A stretch of 64,000 nt of DNA. It comes from Flavobacterium gelidicaeli (GTDB lineage: Bacteria; Bacteroidota; Bacteroidia; Flavobacteriales; Flavobacteriaceae). Below the pieces are notes generated by a model. It had not been told where the DNA came from and made no database searches. It saw only the letters and a program-made list of their open reading frames with translations. Position 1 is the stretch's first letter, and each line of letters opens with the position of its first letter. The position numbers and the translations under genes were made by a program. Below, piece after piece: positions 26,718 to 35,277 of this stretch. The stretch is taken from the NCBI RefSeq assembly GCF_013294005.1, contig NZ_JABSNK010000010.1, positions 1-64,000 on the forward strand, in the 5' to 3' direction.

Positions 26718-27103
26718 TATTTCTAATATAAAAGTTCGATATAGATTTATTTTTGGTCAGTAATAATTTATTTGTTTTTAAACAAGGATAAATTAATCTG
26801 AATTGATAAGGCGAATTTATAGTAATAAGGATGGTATTTTTTATAGCTTAAGAAATGATTAACTAAAAAGAGAGTATATGGTTAAACAACTTTTAAGGGT
26901 GCTAGACCGAATAACACGGTTGTGGTCTGGATCTTAGAAGATTTTATGGAAGAATTGGAAATAAACAAAGCCTCCTATATCTATAAAGCTTTTTTAGTGG
27001 TCGGCAATAGCAGAGATTTATTTCCTCGGCCCCTTATTGTACCAATTCTTTCGAGTATTAAGTAGTACACGATTGAGTTTATTGGCAAATTATTATCGAA
27101 AAA

Positions 27104-27260
27104 GAACAAATCACTCACTTTGGTCCAGAAGAAATTCCGAACCTAAATTGGCGATTGAAGGAATTATGAAGACTATAAATAAATTTAGTTGCTAGTTATA
27201 ATTTTATAAAAAGTAGTAGACGCTTCCTGAAAAGGGAGCGTTTTTGTTTTGGGTGGTTTT
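27104..27260 (+). pseudogene. Decayed GH10 3' end plus its downstream terminator
   Basis: The region aligns with 19169-19325. The coding part is degraded (GAACCTAAATTGGCGA survives intact), while the untranslated part, from TGCTAGTTATAATTTTATAA through the hairpin and GTTTTGGGTG, is nearly unchanged. It is therefore a segmental duplicate that includes the xylanase terminator, not only coding sequence. Confidence 0.85.
27219..27245 (+). terminator. Duplicated copy of the GH10 terminator
   Basis: ACGCTTCC and GGGAGCG arms with the six-base loop TGAAAA and a T run, matching the hairpin at 19282-19310. No gene now reads into it. Confidence 0.75.
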
Positions 27261-27370
27261 TTAAAATGAATTTCTTTTCGAGAAAGAGCTTAGCTTCTGA
27301 ATATCGATTATTTTCGAATGGATAGCTTTTTACATAGATATCAAAGTCAATCGAGAAAGCATATCAAGAA

Positions 27371-27440
27371 ATAAATAAACGAGGGTAATTTTTTGCTTTA
27401 TTTACCTTCGTACATAATACGAGGGCGAAAAACGCCTTTG
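27371..27440 (+). repeat. Relic of the Fic upstream repeat region
   Basis: ATAAATAAACGAGGGTAA at 27371-27388 matches 19465-19482, and a second site ATACGAGGGCGAAAAA follows at about 27417. In the intact region these sites precede the Fic gene. Here the Fic gene is missing, so a duplicate lost it or never had it. Confidence 0.65.
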
Positions 27441-27614
27441 TTATTTAATGCGTTTTAGTTTCGTATTTACTATATCTTTCTAAACAAGATTAGACAGTAG
27501 CGCTATTTTTTGTACTTCTGATGGTGAAAGTACTTCTTTCCTATTAACATTATACTTTGGCTGATTTTTTAAAGCAGCCAATAGAACACAAAGAAACGCC
27601 ACCTAGTTTGTCAT

Positions 27615-27700
27615 TCTGAAAGAATCTCACACACGCATACACAACGAGTATCACAATCAGGGTCATTGCGACGAAGGAAGCAATCACGCACAGCATGTCA
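27615..27700. repeat. REP-like dispersed repeat
   Basis: TTGTCATTCTGAAAGAATCTC at about 27607 and GTCATTGCGACGAAGGAAGC at about 27660 resemble dispersed intergenic repeats seen across many bacterial genomes, including Bacteroidota. Recognised by wording only. Confidence 0.4.
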
Positions 27701-28008
27701 CTTTTTATTGATTTGTAGATTTGATTTTAAACTATTATTGTAGGGGCTGCCGGTAGTTTAGTAACGGATGTGGGTTATGGACACAGACATCGCGAAGCTT
27801 CGGGTACGCGCTAACAAACCGTTGAGATATTGTCATATCCAAGTGGTCGGGTCATTTACGGAATACAATATGTATAAGCTACTGTAATTGTTAATAGGAA
27901 TAGGCGCAAAGTCGGAGACATTTGCGCAGCGTTCATGATGTAGTTGCTGGTTGAAAATTGAATTAGGAATTATTTTTTGAGGAGCGGGGTTGTCATTATC
28001 ACTTTCAG

Positions 28009-29697
28009 TTATAAAGGTAAATCTTCGTAACTGTCATTAAGTATCTTACTAAGTTCTTCGGCATTGACTTGGTCATTTCCATTGTATTCTGGAACCACAT
28101 AAAATTTTTTTATGATCTTTATTTCTGTTTCAAATCCATATTTTTTTAATAAATCAAGTAGTGTTTGCCTCTCATAACCTGTTTCTAATTGAGTAGACTG
28201 ATATTTACTACTATTCATTTTAGCAATAAACTCTCTCCCATCATCATAAAAATTCGCAGAGGTAATAAATACAGCTTTTGCTTGTTTACCTTTTGTAATT
28301 GTTTCTTTGTAATACTTTTCCGCAAATGGAAGTGATTTTCTGAAAAACCATTTAAGTGTAGAATGTTTATTACTATCACCCAAATTTATTGTAGCTCCGG
28401 CATTATATCCTTTAAGTTCAACAAAAATTAACTCCGGTGGATTACTGGACTCAATAATGTAATCATATTCATGGCGCTCTTTCTTACCGTCTTTATCTAT
28501 TTTTAGTATCTTCCCTCTTTCAATAGCAGCATTGGGATATAATGTTTTAAGCAAAGGATACATTAAAAATTCAAATAAAGTTCCGCGTAACTCTTTGAGT
28601 GCTTCATCCTGTCCTGAATTATTGATATTTTTTAATACATTTTCTATCGTTGCTTCTACGCTATCAGTTCCTCTAAGTAATCCTGACAATTCTTTTATAT
28701 CATTTAACACTTGATAAATTTTTGTTCCAAAGATGGCACTGATATCAAAACTAATAATTCCATTTTTTTTAATGGTATTGAAGGTTTTCTGAGAACATGA
28801 TTTATAAATAATAATAGGAAGAGTTTTTCTTACTTCTTTTAATACAGATCTGCGATTTATTTGTATTCTCGCAATGAATGCGTCCAAATGTATAGAAGAA
28901 TACTCATCTGCCAAAACAACGTCTAAAACAACTAGTGTCTGCTTATCAGTTGTTTCTGCGTTTGCACCTAAAATTGGATTTATTCCTGTTGCACGAGTAT
29001 ATGCAAAAGCATCCCATACTAAATTATTATGTTTAGCTCCTATATGTGGAGTTTTCTTATTTCTGTAAATGGTATTTGTATTATCAATTAAATTTGAATT
29101 CCCCAACCATCTTAGTATGTCAGGTAAAATGGTACAATCGGTTACCATATTTATGAAATGATTAGCCATCATCATTTCTACCTCTAAATCTGTTCTCTTT
29201 TCATTATCTTGTTTGTAAATAATATAAACCACATTATTATTGTCCTTTTCTTTATAGACAATATCAAGTTTCATTAAAAGAGTAATAATGTCATCAAGCG
29301 CCACGATTTTTGTTGAACTTTCTTCCAATGGCGATGCTGTAATTTTTAGTCCCTCATAATAGGAAATGATGCCACCGTTTTGATCCATTAGCTCTAATAG
29401 CCTATAAATAGGGGGGCGTGCTTTTTCTGCTATATCTTTTATCCCGTCCTTTCCAAAATCATATCCGTTGCAGATATATACATATTGTCCCTTACCGAAT
29501 GTATAAGGAATGGAAGACTTTATGGCTTTTTGAGTTACAGCCCTGCCAACAATCTTTCTAGCATTTTCTGATGTAATAGAAAATTCACCTATTAAAATTT
29601 TATGAATTTCTATGGCAGACATAAATAATTTTTTATCCAATAAATCGGCTAAAAATTTATTATACTTATCCTGTACTTTTAATTTTTTTTCTTGCAT
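28009..29697 (-). CDS. PD-(D/E)xK nuclease-like protein with N-terminal winged-helix regions
   Basis: A 562-residue cytoplasmic protein. The C-terminal third has a restriction-endonuclease-like core: GTLFEFLMYPLL as the first helix, Asp412 in HEYDYII, then Glu427 and Lys429 in FVELKGYNAG, which together fit a D-x14-ExK active site. The N-terminal 190 residues look like tandem winged-helix modules (EIHKILIGEFSITSENARKIVGR region). The middle part has VVLDVVLADEYSS, of unknown fold. No methyltransferase or other restriction subunit is adjacent. It may be a stand-alone defence nuclease. The GH10 relics on both sides support an acquired module. Family name unknown. Confidence 0.65.
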   Translation of the reverse strand: MQEKKLKVQDKYNKFLADLLDKKLFMSAIEIHKILIGEFSITSENARKIVGRAVTQKAIKSSIPYTFGKGQYVYICNGYDFGKDGIKDIAEKARPPIYRLLELMDQNGGIISYYEGLKITASPLEESSTKIVALDDIITLLMKLDIVYKEKDNNNVVYIIYKQDNEKRTDLEVEMMMANHFINMVTDCTILPDILRWLGNSNLIDNTNTIYRNKKTPHIGAKHNNLVWDAFAYTRATGINPILGANAETTDKQTLVVLDVVLADEYSSIHLDAFIARIQINRRSVLKEVRKTLPIIIYKSCSQKTFNTIKKNGIISFDISAIFGTKIYQVLNDIKELSGLLRGTDSVEATIENVLKNINNSGQDEALKELRGTLFEFLMYPLLKTLYPNAAIERGKILKIDKDGKKERHEYDYIIESSNPPELIFVELKGYNAGATINLGDSNKHSTLKWFFRKSLPFAEKYYKETITKGKQAKAVFITSANFYDDGREFIAKMNSSKYQSTQLETGYERQTLLDLLKKYGFETEIKIIKKFYVVPEYNGNDQVNAEELSKILNDSYEDLPL

Positions 29698-29997
29698 TTG
29701 TCACGCTGCCCTTATAAATTTTATTTTTTAACGCTTATCGCACCATCATTTTTTATTTCAAGAATGTTTGAAAAAGTATTAAATGTCTCTAAATCAATTA
29801 ATTGTATTTTAATATTTATCATAAAAAATGTCAAATTGATTAAAAACACCAATGAAGCTCTATATTAGTTGTCACAAGATACCATTATTAATGAACAATC
29901 TAATTTGAATGCTAAAAACTTATACCTAAAATAATTTATTTTCAGTAGATTTAAATATAATAACTTCCTGCATTCCAGCTCACGAATCCTTTTGTGT

Positions 29998-30110
29998 AGT
30001 TAAGGATGTAAAAATAACTATCAAATTCCCAATAAAACAAATCACCCACTTTTGCACAACAGTAATTCCGAATCAAAACTAGCGCCAAAAACAATATTGA
30101 AAACAGTAAA
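29998..30110 (+). pseudogene. Strongly decayed GH10 3'-end relic
   Basis: Aligns with 19138-19245 through CAAATTCCCAATAAAACAAA, CACCCACTTTTGCACAACAG and AATTCCGAATC, with many changes and interrupted coding. It shares with the copy at 24600 an upstream motif (CACGAATCCTTTTGTGTAGT at 29981-30000) absent from the intact gene, so these two copies have a common history. Confidence 0.7.
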
Positions 30111-30111
30111 C

Positions 30112-30157
30112 AAAAAATAAGATAGTACAAACTCACATTTGCGCTATCTTATTTTTT
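30112..30157. terminator. Bidirectional terminator
   Basis: A 14-bp perfect stem, AAAAAATAAGATAG at 30112-30125 with its complement at 30144-30157, and an 18-base loop. It serves the minus-strand gene ending at 30166. Confidence 0.85.
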
Positions 30158-30165
30158 TATGTTCT

Positions 30166-30570
30166 CTAGTAAGCTACTTTCGCTTTATTTTCCAACTTAG
30201 GTTCTACAATAGGGTACAAGTTGTAGGTTGGATAGATTTCGGTTTTGAAAGCCTTCCAAGCGGTTCTTTCAATGGCTAGATTTACTGCGGCTAATTTAGA
30301 GGCGGGAAGTTCTAACACCACCATTTGCCCAATCCCCATAACCACATACCAGTTTACTACAGAAACTCCTTCGGGAGGAAAATTTTTATAAAAACCTTGA
30401 TCGGTTCTAACCTTTTCAATCTCATTCAAATTCATGCTTTGATCGTGTTTAAGGAAAATGGTCAACAACAACTTGTCATCGGGTTTTGGAGTAGGAACTG
30501 TTTCTTTATTCGATTGTGAATAACCAAGGATTTGGACTAAAAAGAGTCCGATTACGAATGCGTATTTCAT
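30166..30570 (-). CDS. Small exported protein of unknown function
   Basis: A 134-residue protein with a signal peptide ending at ILGYSQ. The mature part starts with a Pro/Lys linker (TVPTPKPDDK) and then a compact alpha/beta region with FLKHDQSMNLNEIEK, WYVVMGIGQMVVLELP and LAAVNLAIERTAWKAF. The pattern recalls a small ferredoxin-like or muconolactone-type fold, but I do not recognise the family. The gene stands alone, with a terminator just after its stop. A flavobacterial -7 element TATCTTTG lies on the minus strand at 30625-30618, about 48 bases upstream of the start. Confidence 0.7.
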   Translation of the reverse strand: MKYAFVIGLFLVQILGYSQSNKETVPTPKPDDKLLLTIFLKHDQSMNLNEIEKVRTDQGFYKNFPPEGVSVVNWYVVMGIGQMVVLELPASKLAAVNLAIERTAWKAFKTEIYPTYNLYPIVEPKLENKAKVAY

Positions 30571-30806
30571 GTTTTAAATTTTTTTAGTTGTTGATTTTTA
30601 TTTAGTTGTATTAGAATCAAAGATAAACAAAGCCTAATTGACTAGTGCGTTTATACGTTTCTAATATTATAATTATTTAGGAGTACCCGTACTAGATTAC
30701 TAATTGTAAAAGCCACGCCGAATTCAGAAATTTTTACTAATGTGCTGAAATTTTCAAAATCTACTTGTCATTTTTCTACATACTAAAAGCGATAATCATA
30801 TATTTA

Positions 30807-31502
30807 TTAGTTAGTTGACTTAAATCTCGGTACAAAATAATTCAAACAGTAAAGCATCGCGCCATACGTCAAAATTAAGGTTGGCATATTGGTATTAAAA
30901 CCCAAATCAAATTCTGGAATACCCAATAATTCTCTAAAAGAGTGTGTGGCGATGAGTAACATGAAGATCAATCCGTAGCCGAAAATAGCAATAATTGCTA
31001 TTTTGTTGGTAGCAGTTCGGGTAACGCCATTTTTCGTTTCTTCAGTAAAGAAATACCAGAGTGCAACAGCACTAAAAATGGCTTCTATTAAAATCGCAAT
31101 GTATGGCGAAGCGGCATACAAACCAAGACCTGCCTCAGTAGTGCCTGCGCCAAATAAATGATGCATATGACCAGAGAAGAAATCAAGAACAAAATGAATT
31201 CCGATTAGAAACATACTGACTATTCCTATTTGAGTGCTTTTGAATACTAATTTCCCTATGATGAAAACAATAGCCAACCAGAACAATAGTGGTACCAAAT
31301 CGTGACTATACAACATGTCAACCGCCATATTGCTCAAGGTGGCATCAAAGGCATCACTTGGTGTTGTGGTTTCTAATCCTAGATAATGAAAGGTAAACCA
31401 GAGTAAATCCTGCAATTGTGATAGGATTAAAAAATATAATAAAGCTCCTTTTGGATACTTTTGCTTCGCTATTAATGCTGTTGTGAAATGTCCTGCTAAC
31501 AT
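30807..31502 (-). CDS. Integral membrane protein of unknown function
   Basis: A 231-residue inner-membrane protein with about six hydrophobic helices. Conserved-looking polar residues sit in or near membranes: GHFTTALIAKQKYP at the N terminus, HDLVPLLFW, HFVLDFFSGHMHHLFG in the middle. The His/Asp pattern recalls membrane-bound hydrolase-like proteins of the YdjM type, but the match is weak. It is transcribed divergently from an HxlR regulator with only 89 bases between the starts, so it is probably that regulator's target. Confidence 0.7.
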   Translation of the reverse strand: MLAGHFTTALIAKQKYPKGALLYFLILSQLQDLLWFTFHYLGLETTTPSDAFDATLSNMAVDMLYSHDLVPLLFWLAIVFIIGKLVFKSTQIGIVSMFLIGIHFVLDFFSGHMHHLFGAGTTEAGLGLYAASPYIAILIEAIFSAVALWYFFTEETKNGVTRTATNKIAIIAIFGYGLIFMLLIATHSFRELLGIPEFDLGFNTNMPTLILTYGAMLYCLNYFVPRFKSTN

Positions 31503-31555
31503 ATTTGTTGTTTAAATTTTGTATTTTTGCTATCGAATCGAAAGCAAAAGTAATA

Positions 31556-31578
31556 ATTACTATCGAATCAATAGTAAT
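31556..31578. promoter_or_regulatory. Candidate HxlR operator
   Basis: A perfect 8-bp inverted repeat, ATTACTAT at 31556-31563 and ATAGTAAT at 31571-31578, with a 7-base spacer. TATCGAATC also repeats directly at 31531 and 31561, exactly 30 bases apart. A minus-strand -7 element TACTTTTG lies at 31552-31545. The site sits between the divergent genes, where HxlR proteins usually bind. Confidence 0.65.
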
Positions 31579-31591
31579 AATTTTAAAAAAA

Positions 31592-32011
31592 ATGGAAAAA
31601 GAATTTCGTTCAGGCTGTCCAATCTCTTCTACACTTGATGTTGTAGGCGATAAATGGTCTTTGTTAATTATAAGAGATATGCTCGTTAAACACAAAAAGA
31701 CGTTCAAAGAAATATCAGATTCTGATGAGAAAATTGCACCCAGCATTTTATCTGCCCGACTAAAATTATTAGAAACCTATAAACTAATCTTCAAGATAAA
31801 ACTTCCTGAAAATAAGAAAGAGAATATTTATTTGTTGACCCCAAAAGGCATTAGTTTAACGCCGATTATTGTAGAATTCAGTTTGTGGGGAACTGATAAT
31901 ATGCGAGAGTTCACTACCATTGATAATATAGACGGACTAAATTTAGACAAGTCGGATATTATAAGATCAGTGCAGGATGGTTATAGTTCTATGGTGAATA
32001 CTCACTTTTAA
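31592..32011 (+). CDS. HxlR-family transcriptional regulator
   Basis: A 139-residue winged-helix regulator. The HxlR signature is present: CPISSTLDVVGDKWSLLIIRDML near the N terminus (Cys9 followed by the GDKW motif), then LSARLKLLE as the recognition region and LTPKGISLTPII as the wing and following helix. I chose ATG 31592 because family proteins begin a few residues before the Cys. The upstream frame to 31505 would read through the operator. It is divergent from the membrane protein at 30807 and likely controls it. The single Cys may sense redox or electrophiles, as in related regulators. Confidence 0.93.
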   Translation: MEKEFRSGCPISSTLDVVGDKWSLLIIRDMLVKHKKTFKEISDSDEKIAPSILSARLKLLETYKLIFKIKLPENKKENIYLLTPKGISLTPIIVEFSLWGTDNMREFTTIDNIDGLNLDKSDIIRSVQDGYSSMVNTHF

Positions 32012-32408
32012 AAGTATTCTCAGTTTATTCCGGAGTTTGTATGAAATTATTACTAATGATTAAATAAAAGTATTAAAATAGTCATAGTGCGATAAATAGT
32101 AAAATCCAGAAATATTGTTAGGTTTAATAAATTCCGAGATTTATTAAGCTTCCTCAATAGTACTCCTGGATATTGTAATTTATAAGAGCTGTTATCTTTT
32201 ATTAAAACGTCAGGATATGTCAGTTCGAGAGGAGTAGAGAATCAGTACTTCATCTTGACTATACTCGATCTAACAAAGATCATTTTGGACTATATTTAAA
32301 CTTCGTCTGGTATAACATTCTATTAGGATGTTATTTTCTGTATCAAGAAAAACCTCCTGTATCATCCGATATAGGAGGTTTTTTATTAATTTGAGACTGC
32401 TTAAAGAT
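32012..32408. other. Intergenic region between convergent genes
   Basis: A 397-base stretch without a gene. It has a small AT-rich palindrome near 32127-32150 (AATAAATT and AGATTTATT arms), a dispersed-repeat relic around 32217-32250 with GTCAGTTCGAGAGGAGTAG, and a terminator at 32348-32384. Confidence 0.6.
32348..32384. terminator. Bidirectional terminator before TonB receptor 3' end
   Basis: AAAAACCTCCTGTATC at 32348-32363 pairs with GATATAGGAGGTTTTT at 32368-32383, with one G-T pair and a 4-base loop. A and T runs flank the stem, so it can stop transcription from both sides. Confidence 0.85.
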
Positions 32409-34580
32409 CTAGAGTTTAACTTTAATTCCGGCATTGACTACAAAGCCATCCAGCGGGGCAAAAATGTCTTTGAAAACAGGTTTTGAAAGTGTTCCAGTAT
32501 AGATGCTACCAAAACGTGTTTGGCGGGTATCAGTGAAGTTTTCGAAATTAGCGTAAATCGAAAAGTTCTCCCATAGTTTCTCTATCATCACTCCAAAAAT
32601 CCAGTAATCGCGTCCAGTTGTACCATCAGTTAATTGTTGTGGACTATAGTAATAGGCCTCTAAACCCACTTTCCATTTGTCTTCGACCTCGTACATCAAT
32701 ACATTGTTTAAGCGGTGTTTTGCTGTTAAAGGATTGCGAGATTTGTTGCCGTTGTTTTCGACTGTGGCGTCAGTGTAGGTGTACCCAATGAACAATTTAA
32801 AGTCTTCGTAACTGAATTTTAAATTGGTTTCGGTACCCTTAGTGTTTAGATTTCCGTCTATATTCAAGAACTGAAAAGTGTCGTTTGCAAGCGGTGTCAA
32901 AATTAAAGGATCGTTCACTTTTGTATAGAAAAACAACTGGTTTACCGATAGTGAAAGTGCATCAGTAAGATGTGTCTTGTAGTTTAAATCAAAGTTGAAA
33001 CCATAACTTTTTTCCAGTTTGTTAGTATCGCTGTTTATAGGTAAAACGTTTTGATATTGCATCGATTCGCTTTCCTCAGTAAAAATTGTAGGCGTTTTAT
33101 AACCTAATCCACCACCAAGTCTAGAGCTAAGCTTAGGGCTAATTCTAAACAATGCCGATGCACGAGGCAATAGTGAAAAACCATATTCATGCACATAATC
33201 ACCTCTTAAGCCAGCTTCTAGATCCAACCAGTCAGTTGCTTTTACCGTGTTTTGAACAAAGGCGCCATAGGTGATTTGGTTATAATCTCTTACCGGAAAT
33301 GTGTTGTTGTTTTTCTCTTTAAACTCATCAGTGTACAAATTTGCTCCGGCAACCCATTGCGAAATCTCCCCGTTATTAGCATACGTAAATTCGGAAAAAG
33401 TACTGGTTTGAACCCCATCAAAAAGGTAATCAGGGATGGTAATCACACGGCTGAAATTGTTGATACTGTTTTTTACCGTAATAGATTCTCTATCATTAAA
33501 TTTATGAGAAAGAGTGAATTGCGTGCTCACTCTTTGGGTTTTATTTTTTTCGAAATAGCTGTCGGGGAAATCACTACGATTTTTAATATAATCAATGTTT
33601 CCACCTATTCTGTCTTCGAAAACGGTATTCACACCAAAGTTCAATTCGGTTTTATCGTTGAGGTATAAAAACAATTTAGGGTTGAAGTTATAACGTTCGA
33701 ATTTAGGAATAGCGGTTAATTTATTATCAGCAGGATCGTAGGCGGCGTTGCGGTCATGAGAAGCAAAAACAGTCAAACCTACCTTACCAAAACGTTGTCC
33801 GTAAAATCCGTTTATGTCGAGACCACCAGCAGAAGTTCCGTTTAATAAAAAGCGTAATTCTCTTTCTTCTGTAGGCGTTTTAGACACTAAATTTACTAAT
33901 CCAGCAATCGCTCCACCACCATACAATGTAGAGGCAGAACCTTTTATTATTTCGACCTGTTTCAAATCTAAAGGTGGTGTTTGCAACAAACCTAAACCGC
34001 TTGAAGCACCAGAATAAACTGGAAAACCATCCTTTAATATTTGGGTGTAGCGGCCGTCAAGACCTTGAATCCGAATAGAGGAATTTCCTGAAGTAGCCGA
34101 TGTTTGCTGTGTTTGTATCCCAGTACTCTCATTCAGCATCATTCGGATATCACCAGGCTTCATGTTGGCTTTTTCTTCTAACTCTTCACCAGCGATAAAC
34201 TCGACGCGGGTAGGTATATTGCTTATGGTTCTTGTTCCCCTAGTTGCTGTAATGACAATCTCGTCCATTTCTTCAGCGTTACTTTTCATGTAAATGATTA
34301 CATCTGCTGCAGTGATTAGCGGGACTTGAATTGTTTTGTTTTCTAGCTCATATCCTTCCAGTTGAAAAGACAGTGCGTACACACCTTCGGCTAGGTTTTC
34401 AAAAGAGATAACTCCTTCATCGTTAGAATAAGCCGTTAAGGATTGTGCTTGTATGGTAGCTGTAACCGCATTCAGTGGCAAATTAGTATCGCTATCTTTA
34501 ATATTGATTTTAAGGCTATGCTGTGCCTGAGCTGTGCCAATAGTTGCTATTGCCACAAAGAGTAAAATATATTTAAACAT
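32409..34580 (-). CDS. TonB-dependent receptor with CarbopepD_reg-like N-terminal domain
   Basis: A 723-residue outer-membrane receptor importing a ligand with TonB energy. It has a signal peptide (to GTAQAQ), a carboxypeptidase-regulatory-like beta domain (about 20-105, with INIKDSDTNLPLNAV), the plug domain (about 120-235, with NIPTRVEFIAGEELEEKA and GSASTLYGGGAIAG), and a barrel ending at NAGIKVKL. The receptor has no SusD partner, so it is more like siderophore, haem or metal receptors than a SusC. A small exported Cys-rich protein precedes it in the same direction, with 61 bases between the two. This suggests metal handling, by inference. Confidence 0.93.
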   Translation of the reverse strand: MFKYILLFVAIATIGTAQAQHSLKINIKDSDTNLPLNAVTATIQAQSLTAYSNDEGVISFENLAEGVYALSFQLEGYELENKTIQVPLITAADVIIYMKSNAEEMDEIVITATRGTRTISNIPTRVEFIAGEELEEKANMKPGDIRMMLNESTGIQTQQTSATSGNSSIRIQGLDGRYTQILKDGFPVYSGASSGLGLLQTPPLDLKQVEIIKGSASTLYGGGAIAGLVNLVSKTPTEERELRFLLNGTSAGGLDINGFYGQRFGKVGLTVFASHDRNAAYDPADNKLTAIPKFERYNFNPKLFLYLNDKTELNFGVNTVFEDRIGGNIDYIKNRSDFPDSYFEKNKTQRVSTQFTLSHKFNDRESITVKNSINNFSRVITIPDYLFDGVQTSTFSEFTYANNGEISQWVAGANLYTDEFKEKNNNTFPVRDYNQITYGAFVQNTVKATDWLDLEAGLRGDYVHEYGFSLLPRASALFRISPKLSSRLGGGLGYKTPTIFTEESESMQYQNVLPINSDTNKLEKSYGFNFDLNYKTHLTDALSLSVNQLFFYTKVNDPLILTPLANDTFQFLNIDGNLNTKGTETNLKFSYEDFKLFIGYTYTDATVENNGNKSRNPLTAKHRLNNVLMYEVEDKWKVGLEAYYYSPQQLTDGTTGRDYWIFGVMIEKLWENFSIYANFENFTDTRQTRFGSIYTGTLSKPVFKDIFAPLDGFVVNAGIKVKL

Positions 34581-34641
34581 TTTTTATTTCTTAATATGAA
34601 TAATTTTTCAGCTACGTCTTGTAGACAGCTGATAGTAAAGA

Positions 34642-34974
34642 TTATAAATAAAAAGAAAATTTGGGTGGTTGCCAGATGGCACCGTTAAAGGAAGATTTTA
34701 CAAGGGTAATAACAGCAATATCAAGTGATTTATTGCTACTTACAAGCGGTTGTTTTTGAGATTTAATCACAGTAGATGTGTTCATCGCAAAACCTACGCA
34801 GCTACCGCAAGAGTAGAAGGGAGAACATTTGCCAGTACACTCGTTACCGCATTTGTGAGAATCTTGTTCGCACTTTTTCTCTAGCGTACATTTAGATTTG
34901 GTTTCTAATGCGCTGCAGGGTACGGTTGATAGAAGTAGTACCAAAAATGATAAGAGTATGCTCCAGATTTTCAC
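34642..34974 (-). CDS. Small exported Cys-rich protein (DUF6660-like)
   Basis: A 110-residue protein with a signal peptide ending near VPCSA. The middle has eight or more Cys in CTLEKKCEQDSHKC, CTGKCSPFYSCGSC, a density that suggests metal binding or disulfides outside the cytoplasm. I recall similar small proteins, annotated DUF6660, upstream of TonB receptors in Flavobacteriia. It is followed by the 723-residue receptor, so the two are likely co-transcribed. A role in metal capture or resistance is inference. Confidence 0.7.
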   Translation of the reverse strand: MKIWSILLSFLVLLLSTVPCSALETKSKCTLEKKCEQDSHKCGNECTGKCSPFYSCGSCVGFAMNTSTVIKSQKQPLVSSNKSLDIAVITLVKSSFNGAIWQPPKFSFYL

Positions 34975-35277
34975 AAGGCAAATTTAAAAATAATATTTGC
35001 GAAATGATTATTAATTCGGTTCAAATTTTAATGAAAGGGAGGAATATTGTATCAATTGCAAGCGATAATTTTTAATGTTTTAATATTTGCCACAGATTAG
35101 CAGGATATAAAAGGATATTAAGCTGTGCTATTCTTTTTAAGCTGTGGCAAAATTTAATTTTTATACTACTTATAATTTTTAAACTGCTAGAATGAGGCAT
35201 TAATGTTTTGTTTTCGAAATGACCTTTATTAATCGCAATTTGTCATTCGAAAAAAAATACGTTTTAAAGTAAAATCT
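34975..35277. other. Intergenic region with inverted repeat
   Basis: A 303-base AT-rich gap without a gene. TTTGCCACAG at 35086-35095 and CTGTGGCAAA at 35142-35151 form a 10-bp perfect inverted repeat, and AAGCTGTG occurs twice inside. The wording resembles dispersed repeats of this phylum. It may be a decayed mobile repeat or a terminator-like structure. Confidence 0.45.

Larger units (their letters stand above)
26718..28008. other. Long gene-poor region with duplicated relics
   Basis: No gene is supported in these 1.29 kb. It contains a GH10 3'-end relic and terminator copy (27104-27260), a relic of the Fic upstream repeats (27371-27440), and a REP-like stretch near 27615-27695 with GTCATTGCGACGAAGGAAGC. 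Around 27760-27850 there is a more GC-rich segment (GGACACAGACATCGCG, then GCGCTAACAAACCGTTGAG) that looks imported, but I cannot name it. Confidence 0.6.
29698..30165. other. Intergenic region with fourth GH10 3'-end copy
   Basis: A 468-base stretch without a supported gene. It holds the upstream region of the nuclease gene, the decayed GH10 relic at about 29998-30110 and a bidirectional terminator. A 61-codon minus-strand frame at 29951-30136 overlaps the relic and is considered spurious. Confidence 0.65.

Noticed and set aside
29951..30136. Minus-strand frame of 61 codons with hydrophobic start
   Set aside because: It lies over the decayed GH10 relic and the terminator, so the frame is a by-product of that sequence.
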